From Liolophura sinensis (Eukaryota > Mollusca > Polyplacophora > Chitonida > Chitonidae), in the NCBI RefSeq assembly GCF_032854445.1, contig NC_088304.1:20845704-20909703 (forward strand): a DNA stretch of 64,000 nt. Reading direction: 5' to 3'. A model generated the notes under the pieces. The model did not search any database and had not been told where the DNA came from. It saw only the letters and a program-made list of their open reading frames with translations. The stretch's first letter is position 1, and every line of letters starts with the position of its first letter. The translations under genes were made by a program, and so were the position numbers. This document shows positions 31,001 through 41,715 of this stretch, piece by piece.

Positions 31001-34000
31001 AAACTATTTATTTTTATGGTGAACTAAATAGGCGTTAATTATCTGCCCTGGGTAGACCCATTTCCGGTTCATAAGAGTCTAAGTGACTGAGTGCACCCCA
31101 CCCGTAATGTAAAATGACGATCAGAAAAAAATGAGATATAAAAATGGTAAACGACCTTTAAGCTCAATATCTGACAGGTCTTTCAATGCATCATATTTCC
31201 ATGTGGCGCCAAAGGCCTTTTCAAGGTCAGAATTATCGACTCCACATGCTCAGTAATAATAAAAACATTAAGTAGAAAGGTTTCAAATCTAACAAGGTGA
31301 TCCATAGTGGATCTACCTTGACAAACACCATATTGTATATTAGATAGTAACTTCAAGAAACCAAACGAGTCTATCATTTATCATTCGGTCCAAACCAATG
31401 CCCTCCAACGATCCAAACTTATTGAAAGCTAGGACAGGGCCCCTAGTGGCTTAGAGGGACGTTCCGTGGGTCTACCAGGTTTATCAGTTTTATTACTATT
31501 ACTTTGAGGGTTTTTTTCTGACTTTGTCATTATCATCTTTAGAGGGATTGGGTTCACGTTGATCAGTTTGCTCGGTACTATTTGCTGGTTTTATTTGATG
31601 TATAGATGTTGTCCGGATTGAGCAAGAATTAAGCGCAGGTTGAGCCGAAAGTGGCACAGAACTAGGTTTGTCGTTTCCGATGGGCCAAGTCAAAGAGGTT
31701 TGAGTGGCAAAAGATGTTACTTGTTTGACACATTTGAGTCTGTAGAGAAGTACTAGGAAGTGAGACCAATTTCCGGACGTCCTGATAAAATATATTGTTT
31801 GTTTTTTTCTATTTTTTTAAGTCGATAGTTTTATTTTTCCTTAAGGAAAAGTGGACAGTCTCTTGAGGAGGTCATGTGATCTCCACAGCAATTGCAATAC
31901 TGAAATGTGTTGCTGCAGTCGAAACCATCATTACCTTCACTGCCGGATCGGAAAAAAACAGTTTACTTTTACATCAGTTACCAAATTTTGAAACGACGTT
32001 AGGCATGTGTAAACCCTCATTACCACAATACGGGCCAATGTAGATATACGATGGAAGGTAGGTAGTGTTGAAGGTCAACAGATATGTATTTGGTTGTTGC
32101 CGTAAAACATTCAATAAGAATGTCTCCGGATAAAAGAAATGGATGAATTTTTGAGGCCGGATTTTGTTCACTCTTTGTGGAGAGAACAACGAAAGCCGGC
32201 CAATTGTCAATTATCATGCAAGCGCGACAAGACTTGCAGCTTCCTCTTTTCATCAGCATGCCATGAATTGAGAAGAGAGGAAGACGTGATAGATACATTA
32301 GAAATATCTGTGGGAATGTTTCAACGAAGACATGCTAAATAAGTAATAATTTCAAGCCACGTGGTCCCCACCCACCACGGAGTGCCAACAAGCAAGATGC
32401 CTGATTTTGGGTTTAACTATCAGGAAACACACCAATGACTCTATATGAGGTATACTCGATTAGATGGCCTTAATATGCACACCTAATTCCCCACCAAGAC
32501 CTTCTACGTCTCTTACTCAGGAAAGAAGGTAGCACATTAGACACGACCTACTTGATTGAACTGTGAGCCACCGCAAAACGAAATTTGAGGAATCATATTT
32601 ACCAAAGAGTGGTGTTATTGAGAAATTTGGGGACAACGCGGAGGCAAGACGTGACCAAGCCGATTGATCGGAACGGGCTCATCCGACCCCCCCGTCTCTC
32701 TCCAAGTAAGGGCCAAAGTGGAGTACTGGGCGTGAGGATCTCGCAAGGCCAACACGCTCTTAGCCACCTGGATCCCGTTCTCAGAGATAACGTGTCGCAA
32801 CCCATTAGAAACAGTTCGCTTCTCGGTTGCCTCTCACGCAACCCGAGAAGAAGTTAACCTTCTATATTCACCAAGCACACGACAGAGCTCTAGGTTAGTC
32901 GCCTTACACGACAAGCTTGTTTAGAGGGCTGAGGTCCTATTCTTTTTACCCCGGAGACCCCACGGGGGGAGAACTCTTCCCTCAGAAAGTAAACTGTTAA
33001 AATGCAGTGTAAAGCGACACCTGTTTCCTGATTTGTGCAGAAAACAAAGGGACATAATCGAAATAGAAATCTATTGAGGAACCACATCTATTTCACCAAA
33101 AATAGACTAATCTCACGTTGGACTCTTAGCTGTAAAATAAAGACAAACAGCGGTAAGAATATATGACCCCTACTTTGCCATCGTCAATTCTGGCGTACTC
33201 TTGTCTATATTTGTAAACCAAGAGGCGAAGAAGACAAGGTGGGGTAAGACAGCCCTTCTAAATGTCCAATTACATTCTATTTACACATATCTATATTACT
33301 GTTAAAAAATGTATATAAAAGTGTGTCACATGAAAATGCGTATTTTCATGCACGGATAAAGGCTCCCGATTTTCAATTTGGGTTTGGTCAGAAGTGCCAT
33401 ATGCGTTCATTCTGACTTTCGACGATACGCGGTAAGGATCTGCGACTGCTTCGTAAAACAGGTTCCATTTGTAAAGAACTTTTCGCCACATCGAGACCAG
33501 TCATAAATATAAAATATTTTGCTCTAGAAAGCTCCAAACATGCATACTGGCTGTTTACGGCAAACAATCTACTCATCCCAATTTGTAGTTATTCTTCAGC
33601 TAGCTTGAAAAATACAGACTTAGGATAAGTAAAACCACGCATCCCTATGCCCTATTTCAAATTCTACCCTCGAGCCCTCCGATGTAACAGAAGTTTGATC
33701 TCAAACAGTAACGCTAGATACCTTTTTCGCAAATAGAGTAATGTTTTTCCGAACATGGGGAATCGAAGGTCATGTATTCTGGGAGAAGTTGTTGATTGGT
33801 AGTATACCACAGCCTGTTGCTCATGAGTACACAGTCCTCACCCCCATTGGCGTTATTCGGTTCAATCCCGTTCCACGGAAGAATGCTGCCTGCCTCTGTC
33901 CCGTCGTTGTCCCAAACGAAATTACCTTCTTTTAAAGTACCAAAATCACACAATTAACATATTAACACAGTTTCTCAAAAATCGAGTTTCTGCAAAACCA

Positions 34001-37000
34001 GAAGCTCACGTGTATCATGTATCTACCACCATATTAAAGACCACAGCATACAAACGTTAAAAAGAGCAGCGACGACACCAAGAGATATGTAAAGTAGCAA
34101 ATGATCACAGGTAATCCGCGAAACACCGTTAACTTACCTCAGAGTGTTTTTCTCACTGTTCATTTAAAGCACCTTGGCTTAAAGAGAATTAGGTAGAAAT
34201 ATGCAGTCATGTTTTTTTGGAATATATTGGACGTCACTGGTCTAGAATTACTCAAGCTGCTGTGTTGTCAAAGCTGTTCCTCCACCTTCCTACGCATAAC
34301 ATGAAATAGACTACCCGTGTAAATAAAGTGGGGCCTCCGTGGCTCAGTCGGTTAGCGCGCTAGCGCAGCGTAATGACCCAGGAGCCTCTCACCAATGCGG
34401 TCGCTGTGAGTTCAAGTCCAGCTCATGCTGGCTTCCTCTCCGGCCGTAAGTGGGAAGGTCTGTCAGCAACATCCGGATGGTCGTGGGTTTCCCCCGGGCT
34501 GTGCCCGGTTTCCACCCACCATAATGCTGGCAGCCGTCGTATAAGTGAAATATTCTTGAGTACGGCGTAAAACATCAATCAAATAAATAAATAAAATATA
34601 AATAAAAGCGTACGACAGATAGAAGAACCAGTGCAGCGACGAGAGTCTGATAGCTGGCAAGTGGTAAAACGTCAGCGGTTAAATACGACACCTTGTCAAT
34701 TTACCTTAGTTAGGGTTTTATTCTACCTGATCATATAAGTGCTTAAATAGTAGCAATGTACAAGCTCCTTTGTACCATAACTTAAACATATTAGGTAAGA
34801 AAAACAACATACGATCATTGCAAAGTAAGGAAAAGCCGTAGGTGATGTTAGTGCAAAGGCGTATTTGTAAAATAAGAGGAAACTATAGAAGGCACTTACC
34901 AATTTCTTTGGGTACTACTAAATACATTTTTAAACGCACGCACGATTCATGTTGCAAGCTATTTATAAATAAGTAGTTTATTCGCCAAGTCAAATAATCT
35001 AAAAACAAAACTTTTTTAACATTACCTAAGGCATTTGACCAGGCGCAAGATTCGAAATCAGACTGGCATTTTGTAAAGTACCTGTTCCTATCAATTACCA
35101 GCACGGCGTCAAAAACCACATCTTTTACGTCAAACTGCACAAGTACTCTGAACATATGTCAGTCTCTACTCAGCAATATTCAATCTATTTTTTCTTCTTC
35201 ATTTAAAGCCGAAAAGACAATTCTGCTTCAGGCACCAAGTATAAACCCAAGCGTGAAGACTGACATTTGTTAACCACACTTGAACAATGAAGACGCTAGA
35301 CGTATTTCCGAAATAACCTCAATCGCCAGCTCTCAAATGATTATGCAAAAAACGAAACATAAATTGTAAATAAAGCTGGTAACTTGTACGTGAAAAGCAA
35401 TCTACAATTTTCATTGATGCAGGAAATATGGTTTATTTCCCTGACACGGCATACAAATGAAAAGACGCTATGCTACTAGATAGAAAAACATTCTATGTCG
35501 GTGCAGCAATGAGGTGTATTTTTTCGTGCCAAAAAAAAACAAGAAAACTTACTTGAATATGAATTACAATTGCTAAACAACATCTGTGTGAAAAATTGGT
35601 GTGATGCCATTTATACTTTTTGTTTTATCAACAGATAAAAGTAAAATCACAGCAGAAGTTTCTGCTGGGTTCAAAATGATTCAACAAGATATTACTAAAA
35701 AAATTGCATGTATTCTATTGTTTGTATAAATAGAAACTCTTTTCACCATCTCTGCGGTCTCTTGCTCCTATGTAGAAACCAATGTCAGCAGGATGACTTG
35801 TGTTCTCCAAGATCAGTCGAATAAGGGCAAGTTCTGTCTGGGAGTTGATTTGCAACAAATAACCACCATTTCTGTGACACCAACAGGTCGAGTCCCATCT
35901 TTTAAGTTCAACCTTTTCCAGATAATAACAGTTCCCTGTTGTCTCGTAACATGACCACGTGGGCTCGTCGCAGACAGCCGTGGGGAATAGCTGTGGATAA
36001 AAGACTAAGGCTTTAGGCAAATTCTATGCATTTCAGACATAATATTCCGGAAATATATATGCCCATTTCTTTTTGCCGCAAATTACTTTACAAATCAAAG
36101 ACAAAGGAGTTTACATATTTAGTCTAACGAACTCATTGTCCATCATTATTATAATAAAACACGTTAATTTTTATTACTTTCTTTCATACTGATACGAAAA
36201 TTTATTTTAACTTTACAATTTGTCATAAATATGAACATTATAATACATTTGTTACAATACAACAATAAAAATTACATTAGGCCAATTCCATGAAATCCCG
36301 TAATGAACGCCATCCAGTCTTCAACAAAACGGAATTTTCTTTGATGATGTCCATTTTTCTCACGATGTCCATTTTTCCCACGATGTCCATTTTTCTCACG
36401 AAACGCGATTCGCTTTATGCTGTGTACTATATTATTCAGTTCTGCTCTTCACGTTTTGCAGGCAAATTGTTAGCATAGTACACAGTGGTATTAACATATT
36501 AGCAATAGTCCTTTTTAATATGGACGTCAGTCAAGACTGTGCAAAAAGTACCCCATGGCAAACAAACAGAATTAAGTTGAGATGATTCTTAACATCTAGT
36601 TAAGGATAAGCCAGCATAGGGAGCAGCTATAATATCTAAATACGTCATACTGAGTATCATGAATCGCCATTGCCAACAATTTGGCGTAACTTGCGGTCGG
36701 TGTGACACACATCGACATTGCAGTTTATATATGTTGAACAGTGAATTGGGAGGATTAAAGGCCTTTCATTTTCTCATGTCAATGGCAATGGTTTACTAAC
36801 CCTTAAATTCATACCACCCACGCGAATAGCATAAAAACATGTACATCAGGTGAGAAGCTTTGTCGGTAACTCCGCAAAAGACAATGGTTTATCCCCTCCT
36901 ATTCCAACAGTCAATAAAACCGACTGGTGACCAAACGAGCGAGGAAAGTTTCCGTATTTACAAAAAAAATGATAAAATTATAAAAAAAATGTTACCGTGT

Positions 37001-37674
37001 GCTATATCGTCTTTGTTTAAGCTTGAATTGCATCAATTATAAACGCTCTTACATGTGGGGAAAACATAAAATGATGTAAAATCCAGTTTGTTGAAAGTGA
37101 AATGTTATTTGTAAACAGGGTCTGCCATATGTTTTTCCGTTTTACTGTAAAGGTAACGAAAACACTAGCGTGAAATATATGTCAGACGAAAGACGATTAA
37201 ATACTGTCCACAAAAAAGTCAGATTTATTTTTTCATATTTTTCTTCAACCGAGAAAAAATGCATTTGAAACTGTGTATTCTCTGATAAACTTTTGTAGCC
37301 ATATTGGGGCCTTTACATGAAGATTTTGCCAATTAACGTGCACGGACCGCTAGATTTCATAATTCTAAATACATACACTATACAACTATACAACATAGAA
37401 TCTGAGATTGAAAATAATTTTCCTCGGTTGAAAAAAATTTACAAAGAAATAATCTTTGAACATACTTCGTGTTTTTCTACATCATTGAAAGCTGTTCACT
37501 GCATCTCTTTAGAGGATTCCGTCTTAATTTCGTACCCTATATAATTTCTTACTTCTTTGGTAGTTAATGTCGTTTAGGGATTTGGTTTTCTGATTATTGA
37601 CCCGGAACGTCCTTATTTGTTGAAGGCTGGTTACGAATGTCTGTTTCGACATATAGGTTCAACAGTATTTTGTA

Positions 37675-37721
<47 letters not shown>

Positions 37722-38046
37722 TATATATATATATTTCACATTAGTGTTTTCTGAGCTTTTAAAGAGGGTAGAAAATATTTGCATTTTTTTCTTACATGGG
37801 CGGTTTTTCAGACCACGTCTTATTTGCATCAGTAGATACCATGTAAAGTTGTATTCTTATTTTAAAAAGTTGAGTATCAATTTATGCGCTTTCGCAGAGA
37901 ATCAAGCATAAATAGACATTATATTCATTGGTTCTAGTCTCATCAATACTTTAAATGTAGAGAGCATCTTTCAAAATCATTAGATGACTTACCTGAAATA
38001 TCATAGAAGCTGCAAGTAGCGCCTGTGACACAAACGAGTAGCCCAT
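27757..38046 (-). CDS. Secreted C-type lectin with C-terminal PAN/Apple-like domain, complete four-exon gene
   Basis: Exons 37993-38046, 35747-35990, 33722-33928 and 27757-28001 join into 250 codons (249 residues plus stop) with phases 0, 1, 1 that all match. Residues 1-18 are the signal peptide core (MGYSFVSQALLAASMIFQ), continuing LFPTAVC. Residues ~25-170 are a C-type lectin domain with an extra N-terminal Cys pair (long form): NCYYLEK, the NGGYLLQINSQTE block, FYIGARD, FVWDNDG, the EPN sugar/calcium motif, EDCVLM and SICE. The usual WND is absent. Residues ~170-249 form a PAN/Apple-like domain (CANLCLQNCGCLAFGY ... FCMLYNKF). A decayed paralogue lies in opposite orientation at 42858-59039. 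The protein is probably secreted and may bind glycans, as in innate recognition; this is inference. Intron 3 holds a LINE remnant and a SINE. Confidence 0.85.
28074..28333 (+). repeat. V-SINE-like copy in intron 3 of the lectin gene
   Basis: The element at about 28083-28325 carries GGGGCTCAGTTGGTAAACGC, GAGTTCAAGTCCAGCTCATG and CGGCGTAAAACACCAATCAA. Flanks share TTGATA(T/C)T, a probable target duplication. Confidence 0.85.
29529..31480 (-). pseudogene. Decayed LINE (I/Nimb/Jockey-like) with reverse transcriptase and RNase H
   Basis: Minus-strand pieces in order: 31377-31183 has SNIQYGVCQGRSTMDHLVRF (RT palm); 30925-30580 has QLQFCLNKIEKWATENSFTF and the FGIILDSKLS block (RT thumb); 30326-30042 has ESSPWLNLQPKLIFDL and the start of RNase H; 29893-29666 has HGNTVVGKESKAALKK; 29735-29529 has CRIGHSRLTYSVILDGG, the usual C-terminal tail of RNase H-bearing LINEs. 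Stops and shifts break every domain. It lies in intron 3 of the lectin gene, same strand. The exact clade cannot be fixed by eye. Confidence 0.8.
31499..32298 (-). pseudogene. LINE ORF1 (gag-like) remnant with zinc knuckle
   Basis: Immediately upstream of the RT remnant. Around 31905-31820 the minus strand reads QYCNCCGDHMTSSRDCPLFL, which is the second zinc knuckle block common in ORF1 of I/Jockey-type LINEs. 32298-31974 and 31693-31499 carry further ORF1-like segments, the latter hydrophilic and KPSK-rich. It joins RT almost directly, so the endonuclease part appears to be deleted. Confidence 0.6.
32590..33000 (-). repeat. Possible LINE 5' region
   Basis: GTTAGTCGCCTTACACGACA then GAGGTCCTATTCTTTTTACC and CGGAGACCCCACGGGG resembles a block often seen in 5' regions of molluscan non-LTR elements. 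It lies upstream of the ORF1 remnant on the same strand. Confidence 0.4.
33722..33928 (-). CDS. Lectin-PAN gene exon 3: second half of the C-type lectin domain
   Basis: It begins (E)GNFVWDNDGTEAG and contains LPWNGIEPNNANGGEDCVLM, then YMTFDSPCSEKHYSICEKG. The EPN tripeptide and the two disulfide cysteines are present. At the site of WND the sequence is TFD. The acceptor is TTTAAAAG and the donor is G|GTATCT, phase 1. Confidence 0.85.
34130..34290 (+). repeat. Dispersed repeat R2, first of two copies around a SINE
   Basis: ACTTACCTCAGAGTGTTT, CCTTGGCTTAAAGAGAATTAGG and GGACGTCACTGGTCTAGAAT, then TACTCAAGCTGCTGTGTTGT. Confidence 0.7.
34331..34600 (+). repeat. Near-consensus full-length V-SINE-like copy
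   Basis: GGGCCTCCGTGGCTCAGTCG (head), CAATGCGGTCGCTGTGAGTT, CGGCCGTAAGTGGGAAGGTC, CCATAATGCTGGCAGCCGTC and ATAAGTGAAATATTCTTGAG with an AAATAAATAAATAAA tail. It lies between two R2 copies in intron 2 of the lectin gene. Confidence 0.9.
34605..34800 (+). repeat. Dispersed repeat R2, second copy
   Basis: AACCAGTGCAGCGACGAGAG, GATAGCTGGCAAGTGG, CCTTGTCAATTTACCTTAGT and TTAGGGTTTTATTCTACCTG. It holds the early blocks of R2, while the copy at 34130-34290 holds the late blocks. Confidence 0.7.
35747..35990 (-). CDS. Lectin-PAN gene exon 2: first half of the C-type lectin domain
   Basis: The acceptor is TTTTATCCACAG and the donor is G|GTGAAA. It encodes LFPTAVCDEPTWSCYETTGN followed by CYYLEKVELKRWDSTCWCHR and the GGYLLQINSQTELALIRLIL segment, ending at ARDRRD. 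The GG-x-L-x-x-I-x-S-x-x-E signature and the W-x-x-x-C helix are typical C-type lectin features. The CWC pair is unusual. Confidence 0.85.
36340..36405. repeat. 18-bp tandem repeat, about three units
   Basis: GATGTCCATTTTTCTCAC recurs three times with small changes in intron 1 of the lectin gene. Confidence 0.8.
37677..37734. repeat. (AT)n microsatellite in the left inverted arm
   Basis: About 58 bp of AT with one G. It is 258 bp beyond the exon 1 donor of the lectin gene, the same place as the (AT)n at 43173-43230 in the other copy. Confidence 0.95.
37993..38046 (-). CDS. Lectin-PAN gene exon 1: signal peptide
   Basis: It encodes MGYSFVSQALLAASMIFQ with donor CAG|GTAAGT, phase 0. The near-identical exon in the inverted copy (42858-42911), differing at one residue (V to E), supports the call. 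Confidence 0.8.
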
Positions 38047-38805
38047 GTGTTATCTTGGGGCGATGTAGACGGGACAGAATGGATTGCAGTGCGATCAGCT
38101 TACAGTCAAGTCAGTTCAATACCTGTCGGAAACACAGTGGTATCTTCAATAAACAGCCTTTTGACCTTCTCAACTCCTGACCTTTCTTATGTTATAAATT
38201 TCTCTAAGGTAACGTTTGAACTGATGCTCCTCAATGCATACAAGCCACATCCTTCTGCGAAGAATACATGTACCCTACGGTAAATACCCAAAACAGCACA
38301 ATGTTGGACTGTTAAGACCACTGGCTTTTTGTTTGTGAAATGATCATTAATTTTTAAATAGACACTGAAGAATTGGGCATCGAATAGGCCATTAAAATAC
38401 CCTAAATTAGCCAATAAAAAAGCCAGTAATCATGGAACAGCCCATGGGCATTAATGGGCATGGGCTCTCATTCATGGCCATTTTGACAAAAGTCATGGGC
38501 ATCAATTCATCTACCATTAATTCACGGTCATGAATATTGACTTTCTTCCCTATGAAAATAAAAACATGGCCATTATTTGGATCTTAATATTGGCCATTAA
38601 AATTTACGTAGACAATCATGATCATGAATTCTGTCCATTACCATTGTTCATTGATATTGAATTATTGGCCATGCAAATAATTACAGGACGCGGCCCTGAA
38701 TATTTACATCAGCTTACTGATGGATATGAAAATGTACATACAATACCGAAAAGTTATGCTATTTTAAGTTTATGTGGAGTCCCTAATCGATGCATATTTA
38801 TACCT

Positions 38806-39595
38806 TTCCAGGCGTTCAGCTGCCAATTTGTTATCAAGTGATGAATTTTTCACAACGCAAATATCAATTTGAGTCTCGGTCCTCAAAATAAACTGCTGTC
38901 ATACTTTGTAAGTTACATAAACTAATTAGGCAAGGCCTGAACAAACACTGACAATATTATGTGATCCTTCCAAATCACGTGTCAGAAAAACTGGACAATA
39001 ACAATTATTTGAAGAAGTATTCTTGTTACCTTCTCCAGGCAAGCCAGGCTGAGAAGAAATACAGAGGTGTTATATACAGACTTTACATCAACCAAACCGA
39101 TACTTTGCCCACTCTTGGCAGTGTCGCCGACTACCATCTGGCACGATGAAATACGTACGAATATAAGAATGGGTTACAAAATAGAGTTAAACCAGAGCGG
39201 CGACGCCAGTGTGATAATTGGCAAAATTGTCACACATGACCTGTAAAATACTGATTCCTGTCAATTTACCTCAGAGTTTTACGTTAATAATTCATATATA
39301 TAAAAAAAATTCTAAACAGTAGCAAACCACATGCCCCCAAGTCCCTTGGCCTGAGCAGAATTAGGTGGAAAGACGCGGTGATGTTCACTGCAGTTCAATA
39401 GACGTCACCGATCTAGAAATACCCACAATGTTGTGCTGTCATTACATATAACATAGAATAGCATTAAGGCACTGCAACACTCAAAGTCTAATAAAGTAAA
39501 TAAATTATTATGGCTTAACGCCACATCGGCAGTATTTCAGCCATAACGCGTCGGAAACGTTTTGTAGCTACGAGGCAGTGAATGGGTTTCGATTT
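38806..39595 (-). repeat. Block B, left inverted copy
   Basis: This is the reverse complement of 43231-44019 (about 790 bp each). It contains an R2 copy at about 39175-39470 and ends with TTATGGCTTAACGCCACATC ... AATGGGTTTCGATTT. It touches block A with a shared TTC at 38806-38808. Confidence 0.9.
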
Positions 39596-40079
39596 GATAA
39601 TGGGAACACTTTTCAACATCACAATGAACATTTTCATGTCAAGGCTTATTTGATGGGTGTCGTAATTTCCTGGTGACATAAAATTAACTTATAGAACCAA
39701 AATTACTCTTTTTTGACCTACATAACTGTGGTTTAGAAAAGCCTTTAACTATTACAGAAGCCGTTTATAGCAGAAACGTAAAGAAGAGCTAATGTTCGAC
39801 GTTTTTGCGCACGGTGCCATCTTTACCGTCTGCTACGATCCCGGGTGTCTCGGGACTATCCACTTCACTAACGCCCAGTTTTGGACTTCATGATGTCTCT
39901 TGAAATCTGCACTAAATTTGATCGACCTGGATTAGAACAACGGATACTTATTGTGTTTTCTCTGGATACATTTCACTGGATTCATGAGCGCCATACTCTT
40001 TAATTGGAATATAGAATATGGAGAACTAATTAAACAACGTTGGAGTAAACTGCTGAAATTATCTTAATCTGATCTCTAA

Positions 40080-40495
40080 TGCGCCAGTGGCCTAGTGGTT
40101 GGCGTACTGGCGCAGTGGTAGCCTCTCACCATTGAGGTCGCCCTGATTGCAAGTCCATCTCAAACTGGATTCCTCTCGGGCCGTACGTGGGAAAGTCCTC
40201 CAGCAACCAGCCGATGATCGTGGGTTTTCCCAGTGTTCCACCTGATCAGTTTCCTTCCACCATAATGCTACTCAAGAATATTCCACTTATACGACGGCGC
40301 CAAGCACTATGGTAGGAGGAAACCTGACAGAACCGGATTGGGGAGGGGGGGCCACGATCATCAGCAGGTTGCTCACAGATCTCACTTCGTACAACAGGAA
40401 AGAAAACCAGCATGAGGTGAACTTGGATTGACAGCGACCGCATTGGTGAGAGGCTCCTTGGCCGTTGCGCCTCGTTGGCACGTTAACCACATCGG
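40080..40495. repeat. Inverted pair of V-SINE-like copies, both without tails
   Basis: 40080-40268 (plus) runs from the tRNA-like head to CCACCATAATGCT. 40269-40495 (minus) starts at ACTCAAGAATATTCCACTTA and runs back to its own head. The copies meet near 40269 and could form a hairpin about 190 bp long. Confidence 0.8.
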
Positions 40496-41461
40496 AAACT
40501 ATATTTTAATCTTTGTTGTTAAATATTTAATTTTAGTGTTGTGATATTTTGTCTTAAATACAGTTGTATTTTGTGGTAGCAGTTTTGTCTTTAATGAGAA
40601 ATTCCTCAAATTTTAGTTTCTTATTTCTACATTTACAGATACCAATAGTGAATTTACGTCAGTTGATGCTACAATTAATAAATCAATTAGAATGTCACAC
40701 CCCTGTTTAATGGTATGAATTTGAAAAAGGGTCCTATATCTCTTGAAATTGAAATATCTGAACCAATAAATTACATATTGCCAATAGAAAAATATCTTGC
40801 TTTATAATTCTCTGCAGACTTATTCTCGCCACACCTTCGCGCTATTTTGGCTCTCGAGGTAATGAGGAATTTCTTCCCATACACGTCGTTTAGCTTTAAG
40901 GAGGTTTCGTGGCATCAAACATCTTGGAGTACGACTCTGCGATGAATAGAAGACGTTTTACCGGGACATATGGTTGATAGCACAGAACAAAATAAACCAA
41001 AAGACAAACCGCTTTGAAAGCAAAGCGAAGACAATAGTATTATACTCTGTGTATGGTGACACAAAGGCAATACGTGAAGTGTACCTTTTTAGCATTGTCA
41101 CCTGAACGAAGGTGTGCATTACTATATCACTGACAGAGCATTGGAGATTTTTTTTCACAATCAATAATACGATATTGCCAGGCACTATAGGTTTCTAGGT
41201 GTGCACTGATAGTGCTGGGGTTTTACACATCGTTTGGACATGTTTTAACTGTGATACGCGATTTGTATATGGCATTCAGTCGATCATATTGTGTGAATAT
41301 AGTCTGATCACAATCCATTACAGTTGTAACACGGACTGGTGACATATTCTTACAATTTCACATATGCATAAATACCGTTAGAAGATAGCTAATATGTACA
41401 TGTACATGAGTTCTTACAAACCTTAAATCTAAGGCTGCAAAAGCGTTTTCAATTCAAATGA

Positions 41462-41715
41462 TGGGATCTACGTGGCAGCGGAGTGAAGCATGCCAGTGTA
41501 TCTCACCAATGTGGTCGCTGTGAGTTCAGATACACATATCACAGATTATGCTGGCTTCCTTTACGGCCGTGCGAAGGTCTTGCAGAAAACCTGCGGATGG
41601 TCGTGGGTTTCCCCCGGGCTCTGCCCTGTTCCCACCCACCATAAAGGTGGCCACCGCCGTATAAGAGAAATATTCTGAGTACGGCGTGAAACACCAATCA
41701 AATGAATAAATAAAT
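41462..41715 (+). repeat. V-SINE-like copy
   Basis: GGGATCTACGTGGCAGCGGA (diverged head), CTGCGGATGGTCGTGGGTTT, GGTGGCCACCGCCGTATAAG and GAGTACGGCGTGAAACACC with an AAATAAATAAATA tail. Confidence 0.8.

Larger units (their letters stand above)
37677..38808 (-). repeat. Block A, left inverted copy (upstream region, exon 1 and start of intron 1)
   Basis: This is the reverse complement of 42141-43230 at high identity. It includes the (AT)n, the exon 1 donor, the signal exon and about 760 bp upstream of the ATG. A run of ATGGCCAT/CATGGGCAT/TCATGATCATGA palindromic words (38430-38650) lies within. Relative to the right copy it has about 40 extra bases near 38578-38618. Confidence 0.9.

Noticed and set aside
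34373-34570. 65-codon frames recurring at many places (SSPAHAGFLSGRKWEGL-like)
   Set aside because: These are frames through the V-SINE-like element, not genes.
38047-38283. 78-codon frame present in both inverted arms (also 42624-42857)
   Set aside because: It lies in the shared upstream region, mostly antisense to the lectin signal exon side. The opposite 75-codon frame (38187-38414, 42493-42720) is equally conserved, so preservation reflects recent duplication rather than coding.
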